The position numbers and the translations under genes are program-made. Below are positions 54,323 to 63,397 of a stretch of DNA of 64,000 bases, one piece after another. Position 1 is the first letter of the stretch; each line of letters opens with the position of its first letter. A model generated the notes under the pieces. That model saw only the letters and a program-made list of their open reading frames with translations. It was not told the origin of the DNA and did not search any database. The stretch spans positions 3,286,001 to 3,350,000 of the forward strand of contig NZ_CP034767.1 of assembly GCF_004005995.1 (NCBI RefSeq), read 5' to 3'. Source of the DNA: Devosia sp. 1566. Lineage in GTDB: Bacteria > Pseudomonadota > Alphaproteobacteria > Rhizobiales > Devosiaceae.

Positions 54323-55909
54323 CTACTTGGTCGTGAGATTATAGTAGGTGACGTCTGGCGAGGAGCCCTGCACGAAGCCTTCCACATTCTCCCGATCGGC
54401 CCGCTGCGAGGTGGCCTGGAACATGATGACGTACGGACCCTCATCCAAGAGCCGTTTCTGCAGGTCGATATAGGCCTGCATGCGCGCCTCGGTGTCGCTC
54501 TCCTCGGCGGCGGCCCTGGTGGCCGCGGTTAGCTCAGGCGAGTCCCAGGCATTGCGCCAGGCCAGCGGCTTGGCCGTGGCTTCGTCGGAATTGTCGCTGT
54601 TGGTGATGAAGCCGTCGGCATTGGTGTGCGGGTCCATGTAGTCGGGGCCCCAATAGACCATCAGCGCCTCGTGCTCGCGCGCGCGATACTTGGTCAGCAT
54701 GGGCGCCATTTCCGAGGACACGATGTTCACGGTGACACCGGCTTGCGCAAAGGTGGACTGCACCGATTGGGCCATGTTGACAAAGGGCGAGAAATTGGGC
54801 GCATCGAGGTCAAGGGTGAAGCCGTCAGGCAGGCCGGCTTCCGCCAGCAGCGCCTTGGCTTTTTCCGGGTCGAAGTCATAGGGGTTCTCGTTATAGGAGG
54901 CCCAGAAGCCCTCCGCCCAGAATGACTGGTGCACCTGCGCGGCCCCTTTGAGGAAAGAATTGGCTATGCCCTCGTAATCGATGAGGTGGCGCAGCGCCTG
55001 GCGAACTTTTGGATCCTGCAGCTCCGGGGTCTTTTGGTTGAGGCCGATATAATAAAGCAGCGCCTGCGGGACCGTGGTGACTTCGATGTCGGCATTGCCT
55101 TCAATGGAGGCAATCTGGTCCGGGCTCAGGTTCATTGCAATGTCGACATCGCCCTTCTCCAGCGCGAGCCGCTGGGCCGAGGCTTCGGGAATGTGCTGCA
55201 CCACGACGCGCTTGAGATTGGCCTCGCCGCCGCGATAGTTCGGATTGGACGCCAGAACAACCGCCTCATTGGGCGTCCAGGAGCGGATCACATACGCCCC
55301 CGACCCGGCCGAAGTGGTCTTGAGCCACGCATTGCCCAGGTCACCATCAACTTCATTTTCGAGGGCGAGCTTGCTGTCCACCACGGAGCCGACCACTGAA
55401 CCAAGCAGCGCATAAACCAGCGAGGGCGCGAAATCGACGCCGATCTGGACCACCAGGGTCGACTCGTCCGGTGCAGTCACCATCGTGTCGACATTCTCCT
55501 TGGTCCAGCCCAGTTGCGAGAGCAGAAACACCGGCGACTTTTCGAGCTTGATCACCCGTTGCAGCGACCATGCGGCGTCGCCCGCAGTCACGGGATTGCC
55601 CGAAGCAAAGGTCTGGCCCGGCCGCATCTTGAACGTAAAGGTTCTGCCGTCTTCGCTGACTTCAACGCTCTCGGCGGCGCCGGGGACCAGACTGTTCACG
55701 TCCGTCGGCTCGAACCGCATGATGCGGTCATAGGCATTGGCGAGCACCTCAATGCCCGAGAGCTCATACGCCTCGGCGGGATCAAGCGAGATCAGATCGT
55801 CAATCTGTTTGGCGATCACCAGCGTATCGGCCGGTGTCGCGGCAAACGCGTGAGGCATGAGCGCCAACAGCGCCCCCGTAACAAGACTATATTTCAGGCC
55901 GTTCCACAT
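54323..55909 (-). CDS. Family-5 solute-binding protein of the second peptide-type importer
   Basis: The protein is 528 residues. The signal peptide MWNGLKYSLVTGALLALMPH ends at AFAATP. Family-5 landmarks are IDDLISLDPAEAYELSG, VSEDGRTFTFKMRPGQTF, ASGNPVTAGDAAWSLQRVI and SAGSGAYVIRSWTPNEAVVL. It is the last gene of its operon, after both permeases and both ATPases, whereas binding proteins usually come first. A 101-bp gap separates it from the ATPase gene and may hold an extra promoter. Confidence 0.92.
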   Translation of the reverse strand: MWNGLKYSLVTGALLALMPHAFAATPADTLVIAKQIDDLISLDPAEAYELSGIEVLANAYDRIMRFEPTDVNSLVPGAAESVEVSEDGRTFTFKMRPGQTFASGNPVTAGDAAWSLQRVIKLEKSPVFLLSQLGWTKENVDTMVTAPDESTLVVQIGVDFAPSLVYALLGSVVGSVVDSKLALENEVDGDLGNAWLKTTSAGSGAYVIRSWTPNEAVVLASNPNYRGGEANLKRVVVQHIPEASAQRLALEKGDVDIAMNLSPDQIASIEGNADIEVTTVPQALLYYIGLNQKTPELQDPKVRQALRHLIDYEGIANSFLKGAAQVHQSFWAEGFWASYNENPYDFDPEKAKALLAEAGLPDGFTLDLDAPNFSPFVNMAQSVQSTFAQAGVTVNIVSSEMAPMLTKYRAREHEALMVYWGPDYMDPHTNADGFITNSDNSDEATAKPLAWRNAWDSPELTAATRAAAEESDTEARMQAYIDLQKRLLDEGPYVIMFQATSQRADRENVEGFVQGSSPDVTYYNLTTK

Positions 55910-56010
55910 GCACGTCTCCCTATGGAAGTCCTTCGCGGTCGTTTGCGAGCGAGGATCTTACCGCAACCACGTCATGTGAAGTGCTTTTGCCTAAAAAGAC
56001 AAGAGACTGG

Positions 56011-56772
56011 CTAGGCCCCTGCCCGCGTAAAGCCACGGCTTGCTTGAACCAGGTTGCGCGTGTACTCGACTTTCATCTTGCCTGCCCGCAGGTCCTCGGC
56101 GCTGATCACTTCAACCACCCGGCCGAGCTGCATGATGGCAATGCGGCTGCAAAGATGCGCCACTACCGCAAGATCGTGGCTAACCAGGATGGATGTGAGG
56201 CTGTAGCTGCGCCCGAGCCGCCCCAGCAGATTGAGGATTTCGGCCTGGATGGATACGTCCAGCGCCGATGTCGGCTCATCGAGCAGCAGGATTGGCGGTT
56301 TCAGCATCAGGGCGCGGGCAATGGCGACCCGCTGGCGCTGGCCGCCGGAGAGCTGGTGCGGATAGCGGAAGCGCTGCATGGGTTGAAGCCCGACATCTGC
56401 AATCGCTTGCGAGACCTTTGCGTCGATATCGCTTTCCCGGTGGATCTCAAGCGGCTCCCTGAGGGTGTCGTCGACGGTCTTGCGCGGATGCAGGGAGCCG
56501 TAGGGATCCTGGAACACATATTGCAGCAAGCGCCGATCGGAGCGTCGTCGACTGCCAGCGGGCCGGCCGTTGACCTCGATGGTTCCATCACTGGGGGGCA
56601 CGAGGCCCGCGATCGCCCGCAGCACGGTGGACTTGCCCGAACCGGACTCGCCAACAATGCCAAAGCTTTCACCCGGCGCCACCGCAAAGGAAACGCCCTG
56701 CACGGCGCTGATTTCGCGGCTGCCCACACGAAAAATGACGTCGAGATTGTTGACCGAGATCACGTGAGCCAC
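56011..56772 (-). CDS. Peptide-type ABC importer ATPase (DppF-like, short)
   Basis: The protein is 253 residues. Walker A is GESGSGKST, signature [14 protein letters not shown], Walker [13 protein letters not shown], then [15 protein letters not shown]. It lacks the Cys-rich C-terminal extension common in DppF, similar to nickel-importer NikE-type ATPases. It overlaps the upstream ATPase gene by 13 bp. Confidence 0.9.
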   Translation of the reverse strand: MAHVISVNNLDVIFRVGSREISAVQGVSFAVAPGESFGIVGESGSGKSTVLRAIAGLVPPSDGTIEVNGRPAGSRRRSDRRLLQYVFQDPYGSLHPRKTVDDTLREPLEIHRESDIDAKVSQAIADVGLQPMQRFRYPHQLSGGQRQRVAIARALMLKPPILLLDEPTSALDVSIQAEILNLLGRLGRSYSLTSILVSHDLAVVAHLCSRIAIMQLGRVVEVISAEDLRAGKMKVEYTRNLVQASRGFTRAGA

Positions 56773-57596
56773 TCGGGGTCGCGGACCATGGTCGCAAGTT
56801 CAGCCTGTTGGGCATCGAGCGATGGAGTCGCGGCCACCAGCGCCCTTGTATAGGGGTGGCGCGCATTGTGAAGGTCCCTGGCCGCGCATTGCTCGACAAT
56901 GCGGCCGCCATACATGATCAGCACGCGGTCGCAGAAGCTCGCCACCATGGTCAGATTGTGGCTGATCATGATGAGCCCCATGCCGCGATCACGCACAAGA
57001 TCATCCAGAATGCGCAGGACTTCGTTTTGCACGGTGACGTCAAGAGCCGAAGTCGGCTCGTCGGCGATCAGCAGGTCAGGTTCGGCCACCAGCATCATGG
57101 CAATCATCACGCGCTGGCCCATGCCGCCCGAGAGCTGGTGGGGGTGGAGCCCATGGACCAGTTCGGGGTCGCGGATCTGCACCGCCTCGAGCATCGCCAG
57201 CGTCCGCTTCCGGGCGTCGGCTCGGGATGTCTTGATGTGCAGCAACAAGGTTTCCTCGATCTGCTTTCCGACGGTCTGCACCGGGTTCAGCGAATATTTC
57301 GGATCCTGCATCACCATTGACATGCGGCGGCCGCGCAGTTCGCGCCATTCGCGCTCGGTGCAACTCAGCAGGTTCTTGCCGGCATAGGACATTGTTTGCG
57401 CTGTGACATCGGCCGAGCGCGGCAGCAGGCCGAGAAGCGCACGTCCCATTGTGCTTTTGCCCGATCCGGACTCTCCGACGACACCGAGGCGCTCCCGGCC
57501 TAGGGTGAAGCTGGCGTCCCGGACCGCGCGCGTCACGCCGGACCGTGTTGGAAAGCTAACCTCGAGGCCTTCCACGACAAGAAGATTATCGGTCAT
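56760..57596 (-). CDS. Peptide-type ABC importer ATPase (DppD/NikD-like)
   Basis: The protein is 278 residues from ATG 57596 (MTDNLLVVEGLEVSFPTRSG). Walker A is GESGSGKST. The signature is LSGGMGQRVMIAM, where most relatives have LSGGMRQR. Walker B is [12 protein letters not shown]. The short C-terminus lacks the DppD Cys cluster, again closer to NikD. It overlaps the permease gene by 11 bp. Confidence 0.9.
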   Translation of the reverse strand: MTDNLLVVEGLEVSFPTRSGVTRAVRDASFTLGRERLGVVGESGSGKSTMGRALLGLLPRSADVTAQTMSYAGKNLLSCTEREWRELRGRRMSMVMQDPKYSLNPVQTVGKQIEETLLLHIKTSRADARKRTLAMLEAVQIRDPELVHGLHPHQLSGGMGQRVMIAMMLVAEPDLLIADEPTSALDVTVQNEVLRILDDLVRDRGMGLIMISHNLTMVASFCDRVLIMYGGRIVEQCAARDLHNARHPYTRALVAATPSLDAQQAELATMVRDPEWLT

Positions 57597-58494
57597 TGGA
57601 TCTTGGATCAAACACGTCACGCAGCCCATCGCCCAGCAGATTGAACCCCAAGCTGACGATGAAGATCGCAAGCCCCGGAATGGTCGCCACCCACCACTGG
57701 TCAAGAATAACTTCGCGCCCGGCCGAAACCATTGCCCCCCATTCGGGCGTCGGCGGCTGGGCGCCAAGGCCAAGGAAGCCGAGACCTGCGGCGGTAAGAA
57801 TAATTCCAGCCATGTCGAGCGTGAGGCGGACGATCACCGACGACAGGCAAAGCGGCACCACGTGTCGAAACAAGATTCGCCCGGTCGAGGCGCCCTGAAG
57901 GACTGCCGCCTGGATGAAGTCGCTATGGGCGATCGCCATGGTTTCCGAGCGCGCCAAGCGGGCATAGGCAGGCCAGGAGGTCAGAGCAATGGCGAGCACT
58001 GCGTTTTCAATTCCCGGCCCGAGGGCCGCAGCAAAGGCGAGTGCCAAAATCAGGCGGGGGAAGGCCAGGAATATGTCGGTGACGCGCATCAACACCACGT
58101 CGACCCAGCCACCCGCATAGCCTGCCGCGGTGCCCAGCGCGAGGCCAATCGGCACAACCACAACCGAAACCAGAAGCACGATGGTCAGCGTCGCGCGCGC
58201 CCCGTATAGCGTTCGAGTGAAGATGTCGCGGCCCAACTCGTCGGCACCAAACCAGTAAGTGGCCGAGGGCGGTGCAAGCCGGTCGCTGAGCACTGACTCG
58301 AACGGTGACTTGCCCATGGTCAGCAGGGGCGCGAACACCGCCAGCAGAACCAATACTGTGACAATCACCAACCCGATCAGCGCCGTTGGATTGGCGACAA
58401 CGGCGCGGAAGCTGCGGTAAGCGCTACCAAATATGGCCTGACGCCGGGACTGGGGCGCGTCGCTTGCCAGCCACTGTCCAATGGTGTCGCTCAT
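57586..58494 (-). CDS. Peptide-type ABC importer permease (DppC-like)
   Basis: The protein is 302 residues from ATG 58494 (MSDTIGQWLASDAPQ), whose A overlaps the DppB-like stop region. Landmarks are YWFGADELGRDIFTRTLYGARATL, MAIAHSDFIQAAVLQGASTGRILFRHVVPLCLSSVIV and TAAGLGFLGLGAQPPTPEWG. It forms the channel with the DppB-like permease. Confidence 0.92.
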   Translation of the reverse strand: MSDTIGQWLASDAPQSRRQAIFGSAYRSFRAVVANPTALIGLVIVTVLVLLAVFAPLLTMGKSPFESVLSDRLAPPSATYWFGADELGRDIFTRTLYGARATLTIVLLVSVVVVPIGLALGTAAGYAGGWVDVVLMRVTDIFLAFPRLILALAFAAALGPGIENAVLAIALTSWPAYARLARSETMAIAHSDFIQAAVLQGASTGRILFRHVVPLCLSSVIVRLTLDMAGIILTAAGLGFLGLGAQPPTPEWGAMVSAGREVILDQWWVATIPGLAIFIVSLGFNLLGDGLRDVFDPRSNDR

Positions 58495-59507
58495 GAGCGC
58501 CTCAGCCGCGGATCGAATAACTTGTAGAGCATGTCGGACACGACGTTGATCGTGATAAACACTGCGCCAACCAGCACCGTCCCGCCGAGCACGGCGTTCA
58601 TGTCGCTGTTGAACAAGGCGCGGGTGATGTAGAGACCCAGCCCCGGCCAGGCGAACACTGTTTCCGTAAGCACGGCTCCTTCCAGCAGCGAGGCATAGCT
58701 CAGCCCGATCACGGTGATCAGCGGCACCATGATGTTGGGGAATGCGTGCCGCCAAACTGCACCCCAATAGGAGTTGCCCTTGATGCGCGCCGCGATGACA
58801 TATTCCTGGCTTAGCTGGTCGATCATGAAGCTGCGCGTCATGCGGGCGATATAGGCAAGCGAGAAGTAGCCCAGCAAGCTCGCGGGCAGGATCAGGTGAC
58901 TGAAAGCGTTCGAGAAGATCTCCCAGTTTCCTTCCAGCGCCGCGTCGATCAAAATTACGCCGGTGCGGTGCTCAAGCACGCCCTGGTAGAACACGTCCAA
59001 CCGACCGGTTCCTGCCACCCATCCGAGCTTGCCATAAAACAGGAAAAGCCCGACCAGACCGAGCCAGAAGATCGGAACGGAATAGCCCAGAAGACCCACC
59101 ACCCGGATCACTTGATCCGGCCAGCGGCCCTTGGCGGCAGCTGCAACAACCCCCATTGGAATGCCAAGCACCACCCCGATGATGATGGCGATGGTTGCAA
59201 GTTCAAAGGTGGCCGGAAATACGCGCAACAGGTCGCTCAGCACCGGGCGCGAAGTCAGCACCGAAACCCCGAAATCGCCGGACACGAGGCGCTTGAGGTA
59301 GATGCCGTACTGAACAAATACCGGTTGGTCGAGCCCGAGCTCCTTGTAGACCGCATCATAAGTTGCAGCGCCCACCCGGTCGCCCGTCACAGCGAGCACC
59401 GGATCGATATTGGTCAGGCGGCTGATCAGAAAGGTTACCGCGGTCAGGCCAACAAAAGTGATCGCGAGGGTAAGTACAAGTGAGGCAATCCGGCCTAGAA
59501 CAGCCAT
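58491..59507 (-). CDS. Peptide-type ABC importer permease (DppB-like), first gene of the second importer operon
   Basis: The protein is 338 residues from ATG 59507 (MAVLGRIASLVLTLAITFVG). Landmarks are LGLDQPVFVQYGIYLKRLVSGDFGVSVLTSRPV, YVIAARIKGNSYWGAVWRHAFPN and TVFAWPGLGLYITRALFNSD. No good ribosome binding site precedes the ATG, so the start is uncertain. The frame is open 114 nt further upstream without family sequence. Confidence 0.9.
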   Translation of the reverse strand: MAVLGRIASLVLTLAITFVGLTAVTFLISRLTNIDPVLAVTGDRVGAATYDAVYKELGLDQPVFVQYGIYLKRLVSGDFGVSVLTSRPVLSDLLRVFPATFELATIAIIIGVVLGIPMGVVAAAAKGRWPDQVIRVVGLLGYSVPIFWLGLVGLFLFYGKLGWVAGTGRLDVFYQGVLEHRTGVILIDAALEGNWEIFSNAFSHLILPASLLGYFSLAYIARMTRSFMIDQLSQEYVIAARIKGNSYWGAVWRHAFPNIMVPLITVIGLSYASLLEGAVLTETVFAWPGLGLYITRALFNSDMNAVLGGTVLVGAVFITINVVSDMLYKLFDPRLRRS

Positions 59508-60489
59508 TCGCTGTTTGCCGCTGACGGCTCGCGCAGCGTTTGGGCCGGTTTGGGCCTGAACTTCGGCCCTCACGCTACGGCGCCCACGCGCATAACACCC
59601 CGAAGGCGAGTTGGGCTGCAAAGGCTAGCCGAAATTGCAAACCAGTCCCCAAACCTAGCCCAGCGCGGCCAGTGGCTCAGAGGCGGGAGTGGGCAGTAAC
59701 CGTTGGTACGCAGCATGAAACCAATAGCCATGTCGACGGCCGTAACCCTGAAAAGCATGGCATCTACCATTCGCGTAGGCGAAACTTCCGCGTCCGCCGA
59801 CAAGATCCGAGGCTCCGCGTTGAGACGGTCGCGGTTACGCATGCGCCTGCCGCCAACATAGTTCACCCCTTTAATTGATCAATACTTGCCACCCATTCTA
59901 ACTCTGCGCAAGGGAAGCCCGATAGACAGTTTACCTTTATATACAGGGCCCGTACTCAGCCCATATGCACCTCGGTAGCCAATCCAGGGATGAACTCGAG
60001 CACAAAGCCAATCCGCGACCCACAGTAGCAATGGGGCACGATCCTCAAGCTTTATGTCTATGGCTCCCTGCACCGGCCGTTTCCGGGGAGGAAGCTAGAC
60101 GCAACATTGACCCCATGTTGGCTGACCGGCAAGCTGGTGCGGGCTTCAACACCACTTGGACTGCACTCATGGGGTCGCGCCGGGCGTCAGCCCAGGGTTG
60201 CGCAATATCGCGAATGCTTCCTCAACCACCAAGATCAGTGCCCACGCCCTTGGCCGGGCCACCCGGTCATTGCACGTGCGCAATGACCGCCGGATGCCCG
60301 AACTGCCAAGACAATCAATCAGGTCGACGGGCACCGATTTGCGGAACCAGTGAACCGAACCTCGCCGGTGCACCAAGGATGCAATGGACTTAAGCAATGA
60401 ACAAACGCCCCGTCAGATGCGACGGGATGCTGTGAGAGAATCCGCTTTTTGACTGGGACTCTACGTCTTCATTTTCAACGGCTTAGGAA
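59508..60489. other. Gene-poor 1-kb stretch
   Basis: No ORF here has recognisable family motifs or an operon context; the open frames of up to about 140 codons are high-GC chance frames. It holds an inverted repeat at 60265-60288 and a weak stem CCCGTC/GACGGG around 60407-60424. It separates the importer operon from the integrative element and may contain the importer promoter near its left end. Confidence 0.5.
60265..60288. repeat. Inverted repeat with a palindromic core
   Basis: GGTCATTGC and GCAATGACC form a perfect 9-bp inverted pair around ACGTGC; the centre contains CACGTG. It is in non-coding DNA about 200 bp left of the putative attachment site. The function is unknown. Confidence 0.7.
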
Positions 60490-60503
60490 TGGCGGAGAGG
60501 GAG
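60490..60503 (-). other. Putative attachment site: tRNA-Ser 3'-end fragment
   Basis: Read on the minus strand, CTCCCTCTCCGCCA matches the acceptor end plus CCA of many bacterial tRNA-Ser genes. No tRNA body accompanies it: the bases to the right do not form a T-loop. It lies 147 bp before the integrase pseudogene, as expected for one end of a tRNA-integrated element. The match is from memory and short. Confidence 0.45.
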
Positions 60504-60649
60504 ACCGCTGAAAACCCGGCTATAGCCATCTCAAGGCGTTGAAACCGCTGGTGGCAGTTCGCCTGCCGCGTTCACTATCCGTTCCTAACATGTATAACCG
60601 TCTATAGTAATCTACGCCGACCTTTAGGGCTGGTGTTAGGGTTGATGGG

Positions 60650-61870
60650 ATGGCGAGGGAAACAAAGCGGCTCAACGCGCGGACGGTAGCGACAATCACG
60701 GACCCCGGCATGCATGCCGATGGGGACGGGCTTTATCTTGTCGTGGACAAAAGCGGCGCCAAGCGCTGGAGCCCGATCTACCGAAGGGATAGCAAACGCC
60801 GCGAGATGGGCTTGGGCCGGTTGGCAGATGTGGGCCTGGCTGATGCGCGCGCAAAAGCCGCCGACTATCGCCGCGAGATAACCGCCGGCATCGATCCGGT
60901 GGCGCAGCGTGAAGTCGAGCGCGTAAAGCGAGCACAGGTGGGCGTCACCTTCGGCACCTTCGCCAGTGACCTTGTTGCCGATCGGGAAACTCAGTTCCGG
61001 AACGAGAAACACCGCCAGCAGTGGCGCAATACTCTCGCGACCTATTGCGCTCCGATCAGCAACAAGCGCCTGGAGCAGATCGACACAGAGGCGGTGCTGT
61101 CCGTGCTGAAGCCGATTTGGGGAACGAATGCGGAAACCGCCTCTCGGCTGCGCGGGCGCATTGAGCGCGTGCTGGATGCGGCAAAGGCCAAAGGGTTGCG
61201 GGAGGGAAAACCCTGCACGCTGGCGCGGGCACCTCGACAAGCCCCTGCCCAAGCGGCGGAAGCTGACCCGTGGTCACCACGCGGCAATGTCCTACGCTGA
61301 AGTGGGCGAGTTCATGGGCAAGCTGGCCCAGAACAGCGGCATGGGTGCCACGGCCCTGCGCTTCCTGACTTTGACAGCCGGCCGCACTGGAGAGGTGATG
61401 GGCGCTAAATGGGCAGAAATCGATTTAGCTAGAAAGGTCTGGACGGTGCCGGCGGAGCGTATGAAGGCCGGGCGGGAGCATCGGGTGCCGCTTTCAGGCC
61501 CCGCTCTCACCATTCTTGATGGTCTGCAAGAGGTAGCCACAGGGGAACTGATGTTCCCTGGCGCCAAGCCGGGGCGGCCGATCAGTAACCGCACCATGAC
61601 GGCAGCGCTGGAGGCCGCTGGTGGTGCACACTTCACCGTTCACGGCATGCGCTCCGCCTTCCGAGATTGGGTGCACGAAGAAACAGCTTTTGCCGCGACC
61701 TGGCAGAGGCGGCGCTCGCCTATATCAGTGGTGATGAAACCGAGCGGGCTTATCGGCGCGGTGACGCACTTGAGAAGCGCCGCAAGCTCATGGAGGCCTG
61801 GGCGAGCTACTGCACCACCCCACAGACAGACAAGGTAGTGCCGATGCGCAGGAAAGCTACGGCACAATAA
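60650..61870 (+). pseudogene. P4-type tyrosine integrase with two frameshifts
   Basis: The N-terminal domain (DGDGLYLVVDKSGAKRWSPI, RREMGLGRLADVGLADARAKAADYRREI) is in one frame up to about 61203. The middle (ARWRGHLDKPLPKRRKLTRG, LTAGRTGEVMGAKW, HGMRSAFRDW) is in another until about 61690. The end (RDLAEAALAYISGDETERAY then RRGDALEKRRKLMEAW) returns to the first frame. Catalytic Arg, His-x-x-Arg and Tyr are seen, but the usual LAH is LAY. Broken reading at two places suggests an inactive gene unless the sequence has errors. Confidence 0.85.
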
Positions 61871-62060
61871 GAGTTGCGCAGGGATAGGCCGGCCAGCCGA
61901 CACGCCAGCTCACCACTGGTTTCCCTGCGCTCCATCTGGTGACGCGAGGTGACGCGATGCCGAACCGCTCAAGGAAATTCCGCACATCGAGCGGCCCCTA
62001 GACGTTGAAGAACGAGCTCTAGCGTACTTAAGCCCGCGGAAGGCAGATCGCATCGTCCAA

Positions 62061-62345
62061 ATGACGCATCAGTTCGGCGGGGATACCCGCGCCTACTCGA
62101 CCGCAAGGAACGGGGACCGCATCGCCACCATCGTCTGTCACGCTATGGCACAAGGACTGGCGGGCATGATCGACTTCAAAGAAGGTCACCCAGACCCTGA
62201 CACCGCGGGGGCCGTCCATCATGAGTACGGCTTTGCTTTGGGGAAGTCTGTGGCTGAACACTGGCCTATGTCCCTCGAGGACATGGTCCATGCTTTCCGC
62301 AATCCAGGCGGGGAATTTTTGCGGGGGATCGAGCATGAGCGATAA
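62061..62345 (+). CDS. Hypothetical protein of the integrative element
   Basis: A 94-residue ORF begins MTHQFGGDTRAYSTARNGDR and contains GLAGMIDFKEGHPDPDTAGA and EHWPMSLEDMVHAFRNPGGEF. No domain is recognised. It overlaps the next ORF by 11 bp, typical of phage-like gene clusters. No good ribosome binding site is seen. Confidence 0.45.
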   Translation: MTHQFGGDTRAYSTARNGDRIATIVCHAMAQGLAGMIDFKEGHPDPDTAGAVHHEYGFALGKSVAEHWPMSLEDMVHAFRNPGGEFLRGIEHER

Positions 62346-62610
62346 GCTGATCGCGGTCATCCCGAGAGACTCCGGGTGGCAGCTCCGCGTGAGCCTTGCT
62401 GGGTCCGGAGGCCCGCACCTCCTCCGTCTGAGGGCTTATTTCCGCGGAGAAGATGGCAAGTTCCGCCCGGGCAAGCCGGGACTGAGTCTCCCGCTTCGTG
62501 TTCTGCCTGCACTGGTTGGGGCGCTACGCGATGCCCAGGCTCAGAGTCCAGGTAATGCCATCCTAAGGAGGAACCGGCGCAATGAGCTCCTCAGAAAGCA
62601 GAGGCCATGA
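62335..62610 (+). CDS. PC4/p15-like single-stranded nucleic-acid-binding protein
   Basis: The protein is 91 residues. The pattern LRVSLAGSGGPHLLRLRAYF, RGEDGKFRPGKPGLSLPLRV, LPALVGALRDA resembles the transcriptional coactivator p15 (PC4) fold: strands with R-x-F/Y and a basic P-x-K-x-G-x-x-L turn followed by a helix. Such small proteins are common in alphaproteobacterial prophages and islands. The tail (ILRRNRRNELLRKQRP) is very basic, which fits nucleic acid binding. Domain assignment is by eye. Confidence 0.55.
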   Translation: MSDKLIAVIPRDSGWQLRVSLAGSGGPHLLRLRAYFRGEDGKFRPGKPGLSLPLRVLPALVGALRDAQAQSPGNAILRRNRRNELLRKQRP

Positions 62611-62751
62611 TCGGAGCTGATCGGCATCCTTGATGCCCTGGACGGCGACCCCGACCAAGATCCGGAAACCGACCTCAACATCAACCCCACCAGTTTGCAG
62701 GCCGTGGACCGTGTTCCGGCCAAGCACATCACGCGCCGGAGGGCAGCATGA
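62611..62751 (+). pseudogene. In-frame remnant after the PC4-like stop codon
   Basis: The frame directly after the PC4-like TGA stays open for 46 codons: SELIGILDALDGDPDQDPET, then DLNINPTSLQAVDRVPAKHI. LDALDGDPDxE-type acidic sequences are common in small phage-island proteins. There is no ATG, GTG or TTG at a suitable position, so it looks like a 5'-truncated gene. Its stop overlaps the next ATG (ATGA), as for an intact gene. Confidence 0.4.
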
Positions 62752-62951
62752 AGCCTATCCTTGTCCCCACCTTAGCAGAGCTTGCAATCGAAATGGAGAA
62801 GGCTGTTGCAGCCTTTCGGACTGCGGAAGCTGCTTGGGATGCCTATCCCCACCCCGGACCCAGCCGGGATGACCCGATCAACGTGCGGCTCGATGCGGAA
62901 ACAGGGAACTGCCTCGACGTGGCAGCGCAAATAGGGGAGCTGCCAGCATAA
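62748..62951 (+). CDS. Small hypothetical protein of the integrative element
   Basis: A 67-residue ORF, MKPILVPTLAELAIEMEKAV then AAFRTAEAAWDAYPHPGPSR, is probably mostly helical in its first half. Its ATG overlaps the previous remnant's stop codon. No family is recognised. Confidence 0.4.
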   Translation: MKPILVPTLAELAIEMEKAVAAFRTAEAAWDAYPHPGPSRDDPINVRLDAETGNCLDVAAQIGELPA

Positions 62952-63026
62952 TCGCTTACCTACCTTCGGATCAAAGCGCGGGCTCTGAGCTTCGGCGGCG
63001 ATTACCTAATCAGCGCAGGCAATGGG

Positions 63027-63283
63027 ATGGATGACAAACTCATTGCCCAGCTTGTGTCCGGCCTCCTGGACGAGAGTATCCGCTAATCAAGCTCATAGAG
63101 AAAGGCCTGACGCTGACCAAGCGCGACCTCCTTACCCGGCTCAACCAGATGGAGAAGGCGCTGGGTACTCAGGCGCAGCGTGCCGACGCGGCCGAGCGCG
63201 CCAACAGCGCCTTGATTGCCGAAGTGGTGCGGCTGCGCGCCATGGCACTAGAAAGCACCGCCCCATTGCCTGTTTCGGCTTAG
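63027..63283 (+). pseudogene. Frameshifted small helical protein
   Basis: MDDKLIAQLVSGLLDESIR stops at 63084-63086. A different frame then continues as LIKLIEKGLTLTKRDLLTRL, NQMEKALGTQAQRADAAERA, NSALIAEVVRLRAMALEST and ends at 63281-63283. The second part is strongly helical, probably a coiled coil. ATG 63149 could still start a 44-residue protein. The two parts read naturally as one interrupted gene. Confidence 0.4.
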
Positions 63284-63397
63284 AGCCGCCCAACGATTTA
63301 TTAATCGATTACAACGAAGTGGTGAGCGTGACACCTGCAGTGAAGGCGGTGGCGTAGGCGTCGCTTTGATAGTTCCACTGTTTCGAGCAAATGACTG

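Noticed and set aside
59570..59866. 98-codon minus-strand ORF upstream of the DppB-like gene
   Set aside because: No ribosome binding site, no family motif and no hydrophobic or signal pattern; left as non-coding.
59965..60393. 142-codon ORF in the gene-poor stretch, considered as a transposase remnant
   Set aside because: No transposase or other motif could be recognised, no inverted terminal repeats frame it, and composition looks like chance high-GC coding.
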